This document shows, one piece after another, positions 43,156 to 48,160 of a stretch of 48,160 nt of DNA. The notes beneath the pieces are model-generated. The model searched no databases, had not been told where the DNA came from, and saw only the letters and a list, made by a program, of their open reading frames with translations. The stretch comes from Ferroplasma sp037442045 (lineage in GTDB: Archaea; Thermoplasmatota; Thermoplasmata; Thermoplasmatales; Thermoplasmataceae), in NCBI RefSeq assembly GCF_037442045.1, contig NZ_JBBIRC010000005.1, positions 1 to 48,160 of the forward strand, read 5' to 3'. How positions within the stretch are numbered: position 1 is the stretch's first letter; each line of letters starts with the position of its first letter. Made by a program: the position numbers and the translations under genes.

Positions 43156-44974
43156 TTACATCACCTAATTTTTTAATAAGTTCTGGAACTATTTGAAACA
43201 CATCGCCTATAACACCATAATCACAGTTTTCAAATATCTGGGCTTCCGGATCGGTGTTTATGGCTATTATTCTTTTAGATCCCTGAATTCCAACCAGATG
43301 CTGTATTGCTCCAGAAATTCCAAGGGCAAGATATAGATTTGGCCGTATGGTTGTTCCTGTCTGACCTACCTGCCTGTCTTTTGGATACCAGTCTGCGTCT
43401 GCAAGCGGCTTGCTTACTCCCACTATTCCGCCAATTTCTTCAGCGAGCTTTTCAACCATCTTTAAATTATCCTTATTTACAAGCCCCCTTCCAGCTCCAA
43501 CCACAACCTGTGCAGCTGCAAGTACATTGGTTTTTTCTATATTTTTATAATCTGTGATTTTGAATCTTGTTTCAACTTTTTCCAATTTATCCTTTATTAC
43601 TTTTCCTTTAAATTCCCTTTCAGGCAAAGCGGAAAACACACCTGCCCTGGTAGTAACCATGATAGGCTTATTATTCGGGCATATAATTGTTGATGTTTCT
43701 TTTCCGCCGAAATCCGGCCTGGTAGCCTGTAGCTGGCCCTTTTCATCCACGTCAAAAATGATGCAATCTGCTATAAGCCCCGTATTTACTTTTATTGCTG
43801 TTGTGGCTGCCAGTTCTCTGGAATTATATGTTCCTGGGAAAAACAGCGAATTCGGTTTGTATTTATTTATCATCATTTCAAGAGCTTTTGTGTAAATATC
43901 ATTATCATATCTTTTTCCATTCTGGACTTCACAGTAATATGCCTCATCTGCCCCAAATTTAAAGGCTGTGTCAACAAGTTTTTCATCATCAGTTCCTATT
44001 ATAATTGCACCAAGCTTTGTATCCATTAAATCCGCGACTCTTCTGGCTGCACCAAGTATTTCAAGTGATGTTTTATTTAGCTCGCCATCAAAATGGTCTA
44101 TGTATACCCATATATTATCATCAACTTTTGTAACAGGTTCTGGCTTTTCATATGCAGCGTCCATTTCTTTTAATCCTTTCAAAGATTCCTTTATTTTAGA
44201 AACAAGGAAATCAACTGTTTTGTTTAAATCCTCATTTTTAATTATTTCCGGGTTTCTCATTTTAGGTGGAGGCCTGACCTTTATAACCTTTGTGGGTGAT
44301 GCTGCAAGGCCTATTTTTTTAGGGTCTGCATCTATATCTGTTTTTGAAAGCCTTGTTACCTGGAATGTCATGGATTTTACCATGCCTTCCAGTGTGGCTT
44401 CCCTAGGGGTGTTGGAATTTTCGGTTATTGTTGCAATAAATGGCATTTTAACTTCTACAGTTTCGGTATCGAATTCCGTAGTTCTCTGTAATCTGGCAAC
44501 TTTTGTGTTCATGTCGATATCGATAATTTTATCAGTATAGGCAACTTCTGGAATTCCTAGCCACATTGCGGTCTGAGGGCCTACCTGCTGAGTTTCGCCA
44601 TCAAGTGCTCTGCGGCCAAACAATATTATATCTGGTTTTCCGATTTTATTAATTCCTCTTGAAACAGTATATGATGTCGCCCATGTATCCGAACCGACCA
44701 TTGCTGCATCTGTAATTAAATATATATTGTCAGCTCCCATAGCCACAGCCTCCCTGAGTGAAATATCTCCTCTGGGAGGGCCCATGGAAACTATTGAAAC
44801 GGTACCGCCATATTTTTCCCTCAGGCGAAGAGCCTCTTCTATGGCGTGTAGATCAGGAGGGTTAATAATGGCTGGAACTCCCTCCCTGACCAGGTTATTC
44901 GTTACCGGATCGATCCTTAAATCATCGGCATCCGGTACCTGCTTTACAGAAACAACAATATTAATGCCTTTCAT
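43148..44974 (-). CDS. etfBA: Fused electron transfer flavoprotein, EtfB-EtfA
   Basis: 608 aa in one uninterrupted frame. Residues 1-250 are EtfB (NIVVSVKQVPDADDLRID, GPPRGDISLREAVAMGAD, FGRRALDGETQQVGPQTAMWLG). After a linker of about 35 residues, residues 286-608 are EtfA (DNIWVYIDHFDGELNKTSLE; NSRELAATTAIKVNTGL; GQTGTTIRPNLYLALGISGAIQH; INTDPEAQIFENCDYGVIGD, the FAD site). Usually these are two chains. As the first gene of etfBA-fixC-fixX it should collect electrons from acyl-CoA or other dehydrogenases and pass them to quinone. The fusion is probably natural, since both halves keep their motifs. Confidence 0.93.
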   Translation of the reverse strand: MKGINIVVSVKQVPDADDLRIDPVTNNLVREGVPAIINPPDLHAIEEALRLREKYGGTVSIVSMGPPRGDISLREAVAMGADNIYLITDAAMVGSDTWATSYTVSRGINKIGKPDIILFGRRALDGETQQVGPQTAMWLGIPEVAYTDKIIDIDMNTKVARLQRTTEFDTETVEVKMPFIATITENSNTPREATLEGMVKSMTFQVTRLSKTDIDADPKKIGLAASPTKVIKVRPPPKMRNPEIIKNEDLNKTVDFLVSKIKESLKGLKEMDAAYEKPEPVTKVDDNIWVYIDHFDGELNKTSLEILGAARRVADLMDTKLGAIIIGTDDEKLVDTAFKFGADEAYYCEVQNGKRYDNDIYTKALEMMINKYKPNSLFFPGTYNSRELAATTAIKVNTGLIADCIIFDVDEKGQLQATRPDFGGKETSTIICPNNKPIMVTTRAGVFSALPEREFKGKVIKDKLEKVETRFKITDYKNIEKTNVLAAAQVVVGAGRGLVNKDNLKMVEKLAEEIGGIVGVSKPLADADWYPKDRQVGQTGTTIRPNLYLALGISGAIQHLVGIQGSKRIIAINTDPEAQIFENCDYGVIGDVFQIVPELIKKLGDVNA

Positions 44975-45086
44975 AGAGGTATATGCAAAGTGCTATTAAA
45001 AAGCTTTTTCACAGGAAATAATATTGTATCTCAAAGTTTATAAATAATAATGAAAAGATCTGGCAAAATAACGGAAAATGTTGTTT

Positions 45087-45821
45087 TTATAATCTTTTAA
45101 AAGAAATTTTATATTTTCTGATCATATATAGAAGGACCAGGAACAGGATTCCAATGGATGCAATGCTTAAAAGAATTTCATTAAATGTGCTGCCATATAT
45201 TTGATCTAAATAAAAAGAACTAAGAAATGGGCTTGCACCAATAACTATACCAAAGAATGTTCCCGTAGCACATGCGGGGCATACACCGATGGCACCGACA
45301 ATAGAAAGTGGAGTCGCTTTCTTTAATTTCATGCCCATAATTGAAAATGAAAATATTGAACTTCCGATGATAGCTGCTGCTAACAATGAGATAACTTGAA
45401 ATGGATATACATAAATTCCAATTAAATGAGAATAATAAAAAAGAAAATTTGGTGTGAACATTGGGAGGCCATAAAGGAAAACAACATAATGTGGATAGTG
45501 GTATCCAGATGGGGCTATATGTAGCATTCCTCCTGCTATAGCAAGAATCAGAGAATATATTGCCAATATCGGATAAAAATGCTTTAATTTTGGAATGCCA
45601 TATTTTGTTATTATGTAGTAATAAATGGAAAGCCCTATTGATACAGCCCCTGCTATCAATATAATATTATCTGTGTATGTATAAAATTTGGCTGTTTTTA
45701 CTGAGGCGACATAATTGTACGAATCAGGATAAAATAAATTTCCAAATTTTGAATAAATTTCAATGCCATTGATTATTAAAACAATTCCAAACAGAAACAG
45801 AATTAAACTTTTATTTTTCAC
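45087..45821 (-). CDS. Polytopic membrane protein with a CPAC motif
   Basis: 244 aa, about six or seven helices; not recognised. The distinctive point is VCPACATGTFFGIVIG, with C181 and C184 at the edge of a helix near the C-terminal third. CPxC pairs occur in thiol-redox and metal-handling membrane proteins. No third ligand is obvious. HIAPSGYHYPHYVVF (residues about 101-115) clusters three histidines in a loop. Promoter and neighbours give little: it diverges from the CBS gene and lies 113 bp before etfBA on the same strand. Confidence 0.65.
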   Translation of the reverse strand: MKNKSLILFLFGIVLIINGIEIYSKFGNLFYPDSYNYVASVKTAKFYTYTDNIILIAGAVSIGLSIYYYIITKYGIPKLKHFYPILAIYSLILAIAGGMLHIAPSGYHYPHYVVFLYGLPMFTPNFLFYYSHLIGIYVYPFQVISLLAAAIIGSSIFSFSIMGMKLKKATPLSIVGAIGVCPACATGTFFGIVIGASPFLSSFYLDQIYGSTFNEILLSIASIGILFLVLLYMIRKYKISFKRL

Positions 45822-45985
45822 CTATAGTATAATATAATCATTATAAATAATGTTTTATAGCGATGATTTTCTATATTATCATATTTTTGCCTCTTTTGCA
45901 AAGTAGTTTTTAAGGTAAAATACATAAATTGCCGATTTTAATATGGAAAAAAGGCAGGGCAAGGCATTTTTTTACCAAACATAAT

Positions 45986-45995
45986 CTTTAAATTA
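45986..45995 (+). promoter_or_regulatory. TATA box of the CBS-citrate synthase pair
   Basis: CTTTAAATTA lies 20-29 bp upstream of the ATG at 46015. A leaderless transcript would follow. Confidence 0.45.
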
Positions 45996-46014
45996 AACTG
46001 TAACATATTAAATT

Positions 46015-46440
46015 ATGACTCTGGAAATAAAGAATATAATGCAGAAACAACCCATTTATGTTGAAAAAAACTCGACTTTAAAAGAATGCACAGAGAAGAT
46101 GACAAATGGAAATAAAGGGTCACTTTTGCTTGGTTCTCCTATTGCACTTGAAGGAATTATCACCGAAAGGGATATTATCAAGGCAATTGCCGAAGGAAAC
46201 AGTCCTGATGCCAATATTGGAAATATTGGAACCAGAGTAAATCTAATTTCTATTTATGAGGATGAATCTATAACAAGAGCAGCCGTGCTTATGAGCAAAC
46301 ATAATATAAGGCACCTCATAGTAAAATCAAGGGAAGGCAAAGTAACAGGAGTTCTATCCACGAGAGACCTGATGCGGGAAAGCTATACTTTGAAAGAGCT
46401 GGCAAACGTAAAAAATTCAGATTGGTTTGGAAGTGATTAA
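46015..46440 (+). CDS. CBS-domain protein (two CBS repeats)
   Basis: 141 aa made almost only of a tandem CBS pair. CBS1 is about residues 7-60 (MQKQPIYVEKNSTLKECTEKM ... EGIITERDIIKAIAEG). CBS2 is about 70-128 (ESITRAAVLMSKHNIRHLIVKSREGKVTGVLSTRDLMRES). Such proteins bind adenine nucleotides or SAM and regulate partner enzymes. The stop codon ends one base before the ATG of citrate synthase, so both proteins are made from one mRNA; direct control of citrate synthase is possible but unproven. Confidence 0.9.
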   Translation: MTLEIKNIMQKQPIYVEKNSTLKECTEKMTNGNKGSLLLGSPIALEGIITERDIIKAIAEGNSPDANIGNIGTRVNLISIYEDESITRAAVLMSKHNIRHLIVKSREGKVTGVLSTRDLMRESYTLKELANVKNSDWFGSD

Positions 46441-46441
46441 A

Positions 46442-47566
46442 ATGGCAGTAAGTTTAGGACTTGAAGATGTATTTATAAAATATACAGGATTAACATATAT
46501 TGATGGAAATGAAGGAATACTTAGATACAGAGGATATGACATTAATGATCTGGTGCAGAACACCAGCTTTGAAGAGGTATGCTATCTAATGGTAAATGGG
46601 GAACTGCCAAATTCCGAGCAGCTGCAGGAGTTTAAGAGAAGCATAAAAGATCATTATAAATTGCCGCCCCATGTTATTGAATTAATATCTGATTTGCCCA
46701 GGGAAGCTGACACTCTCACAATGATGGAAACGGCATTTGCATCTCTCTCTTCTGGGGATTATAAATGGAGCAAAGAGAATGATAGGGTTCAGGTTCCAAA
46801 AATACTTGGAGAAAATCTCGGAATAATTTCAAATATATACAGGCATAAAATGGGAATGGAACTGAAAAATCCTGATCCAAAATATGATTACGCCGAAGCT
46901 TTTCTGATGAATTGCTTTGGAAGAACTGATAATAGTAAAATTTCAGCTATGAATGCGGCACTGGTTATATATGTTGACCACGAGGTTCCAGCATCAACAA
47001 CTGCGGCACTGGTGGCATGTTCCACATTATCCGATATGTACTCATGCATAACAGCAGCAACAGCTGCACTGAAAGGGCCATTGCATGGTGGCGCCGCTGA
47101 AGCAGCATATAAACAGTTACTGGACATAGGCAATATAGATAATGTAGAAAATTGGTTTAAAACGAATATTATTGATGGCAAAAAGAGGTTAATGGGATTC
47201 GGGCATAGAGTATACAGGACATATGACCCGAGAATGAAGATATTTAAAAAGCTTGCAACAACTCTTGAACAGACAGAGGAGCAAAAAAAACTATTTGAAA
47301 TAGCAAAGAAACTGGAAGATCTTGGAGTTGCCGAGTTTGGATCTAAAGGAATATATCCTAATACAGATTATTATTCCGGAATAGTATTCAATGAAATCGG
47401 ATTCCCAATATATATGTTTACAACTCTATTTGGATTTTCAAGAGTTCTGGGATGGCTTGCACATACAACGGAATATGTGGAAGAGGAAGAAAGGCTGATA
47501 AGGCCAAGGGCAGTGTATACTGGACCGGATAGGAGAGATTTTGTAAAAATGAAAGACAGGAAATAA
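46442..47566 (+). CDS. gltA: Citrate synthase
   Basis: 374 aa. It condenses acetyl-CoA and oxaloacetate. Recognisable parts are GLEDVFIKYTGLTYIDGNEG (N-terminus of the archaeal/Gram-positive type), YVDHEVPASTTAALVACST (first active-site His), KGPLHGGAAEAA (second His) and MGFGHRVYRTYDPRMK (third, with Arg). The archaeal short form of 370-385 aa fits. ATG 46442 is chosen; a TTG at 46427 inside the CBS gene would add five residues. Some family members act on propionyl-CoA, so 2-methylcitrate synthase activity is not excluded. Confidence 0.95.
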   Translation: MAVSLGLEDVFIKYTGLTYIDGNEGILRYRGYDINDLVQNTSFEEVCYLMVNGELPNSEQLQEFKRSIKDHYKLPPHVIELISDLPREADTLTMMETAFASLSSGDYKWSKENDRVQVPKILGENLGIISNIYRHKMGMELKNPDPKYDYAEAFLMNCFGRTDNSKISAMNAALVIYVDHEVPASTTAALVACSTLSDMYSCITAATAALKGPLHGGAAEAAYKQLLDIGNIDNVENWFKTNIIDGKKRLMGFGHRVYRTYDPRMKIFKKLATTLEQTEEQKKLFEIAKKLEDLGVAEFGSKGIYPNTDYYSGIVFNEIGFPIYMFTTLFGFSRVLGWLAHTTEYVEEEERLIRPRAVYTGPDRRDFVKMKDRK

Positions 47567-47721
47567 TTATTTCTTAATTTAATATTAATAAATTTATGGT
47601 AAAGTGAATGATGTTGTTTCTTATTACAGATGTAAGAATTTTCATTCAATTATTTAAATTATGCAATTAAACTAAGGCTTATTAAAATTTGAAAAATACA
47701 GATAAATCTCCGGCCCTATTT

Positions 47722-48014
47722 CTATGCCAACTCTTCTGCCTGTTTGATGGTTAAAAATTTATAATTGGCATATGAAAGGATGTCAAGGATATTGCCGTAT
47801 TCCACAGACCATGACATATTAATTTCTTTGTCATTAAATATTTCCTTTATTTCATTTAGAGTATTATCATTTTGGGGATACTCCAGGCCCTGGTATTGGA
47901 ATTATATCGATATCCTTTTATATTCTTCATTTTTGAAATATAATATATATTGTAAGGAATGGAAACTATAATTCGTCCGTCATCGCCTTTCCTAATTATA
48001 ATCTCATCTTCCAT
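47722..48014 (-). pseudogene. Frameshifted remnant resembling a tyrosine-recombinase N-terminal module
   Basis: From the ATG at 48014 the minus strand reads DEIIIRKGDDGRIIVSIPYN, then ISKMKNIKGYRYNSNTRAWS, IPK and leaves frame near 47876-47880. In the next frame it continues NDNTLNEIKEIFNDKEINM to a TAG at 47722. One base seems missing in the CCCCAAAA run. The G-x-x-x-x-x-x-x-x-AWSIPxN pattern resembles the small domain preceding the core of some tyrosine recombinases (also seen in HARP-type proteins). The catalytic domain is absent. It may be a broken integrase start or a broken small protein. Confidence 0.4.
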
Positions 48015-48160
48015 TTAAAAGGTAATTCCTGTCCGATATGATAATATTATACATTTATAATTTTATTGATTAAGTTACTAATGTTTAATTAAAAGATGTT
48101 TATTTGCTACAAATTATTATCGCCGGTGCTATATCACTTCCCACTATAATTGGAATGTGC

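Noticed and set aside
47765..47971. 68-codon plus-strand open frame near the right end
   Set aside because: It is antisense to the frameshifted recombinase-like remnant, whose residues are more protein-like.
48095..48160. Possible start of a membrane protein (plus) or end of a gene (minus) at the window edge
   Set aside because: Both strands give an open, hydrophobic reading of about 20 residues; too short to choose.
1..48160. CRISPR array
   Set aside because: No regularly spaced direct repeats were seen anywhere, and no cas gene is present.

Overview
The window is AT-rich archaeal chromosome, most like an acidophilic Thermoplasmatales archaeon (Ferroplasma/Acidiplasma/Picrophilus range; I cannot fix the genus). 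The evidence is the archaeal-type prolyl-tRNA synthetase, TATA boxes about 25 bp upstream of many ATGs (leaderless transcripts), Shine-Dalgarno (GGAGGTGA-like) sites at genes inside operons, a fused EtfB-EtfA protein, and a thioredoxin reductase without the NADPH motif. Most genes are housekeeping and tightly packed, interrupted by a few patches of mobile-element debris.

Layout. 1-230: start of a short-chain dehydrogenase (minus, cut by the window edge). 428-1681: an IS256-family element with a frameshifted transposase. 1992-3876 (minus): tRNA-Arg(CCG) abutting an adenosine-specific-kinase family gene, a small membrane protein, an exported NTF2/SnoaL-like protein and a winged-helix regulator. 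3958-5403: amino acid permease. 5653-7481: trxA-trxB and a divergent HTH regulator with a palindromic operator candidate. 7525-9251: moaE converging on an MFS transporter. 9337-11947: FAD-linked 2-hydroxyacid oxidase plus Fe-S (GlcF-like) partner. 12064-14120: aspartate kinase and aspartate-semialdehyde dehydrogenase. 14112-17211 (minus): SLAC1/TDT-like transporter, proS and a HAD phosphatase. 17279-17708: remnants of TnpB and of an integrase-core transposase. 17781-23879 (plus): APC permease, an orphan protein, surE, an ABC exporter pair, moaA-moaD. 23975-24100: a second TnpB remnant. 24456-25907: gamma-glutamyltransferase. About 26280-27060: a strikingly GC-rich patch carrying one SRPBCC gene, probably acquired. 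27497-36390: an Old-Yellow-Enzyme/FadH-like protein with a shortened C-terminus, purE-purK, an ACT-domain regulator, a DUF3834-like protein and carA-carB. 36521-38320 (minus): a large secreted glycoprotein-like protein with a Gly/Ala-rich hydrophobic segment, and a small membrane protein 9 bp downstream. 38537-41636: nth, an amidohydrolase and an MBL hydrolase. 41674-44974 (minus): etfBA-fixC-fixX. 45087-45821: membrane protein with a CPAC motif. 46015-47566: CBS-domain protein and citrate synthase. 47722-48014: frameshifted remnant resembling the N-terminal module of a tyrosine recombinase.

Together these genes cover thiol redox, molybdopterin synthesis (moaA, moaD and moaE, in two loci), amino acid synthesis and uptake, purine and pyrimidine/arginine synthesis, and electron input from flavoproteins (EtfBA-FixCX, the 2-hydroxyacid oxidase) into a respiratory chain. 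No CRISPR array, no rRNA and no intact prophage are visible. The strongest candidates for something undescribed are the secreted protein/membrane protein pair at 36.5-38.3 kb, the GC-rich SRPBCC island, and the regulator-operator arrangement beside trxA.
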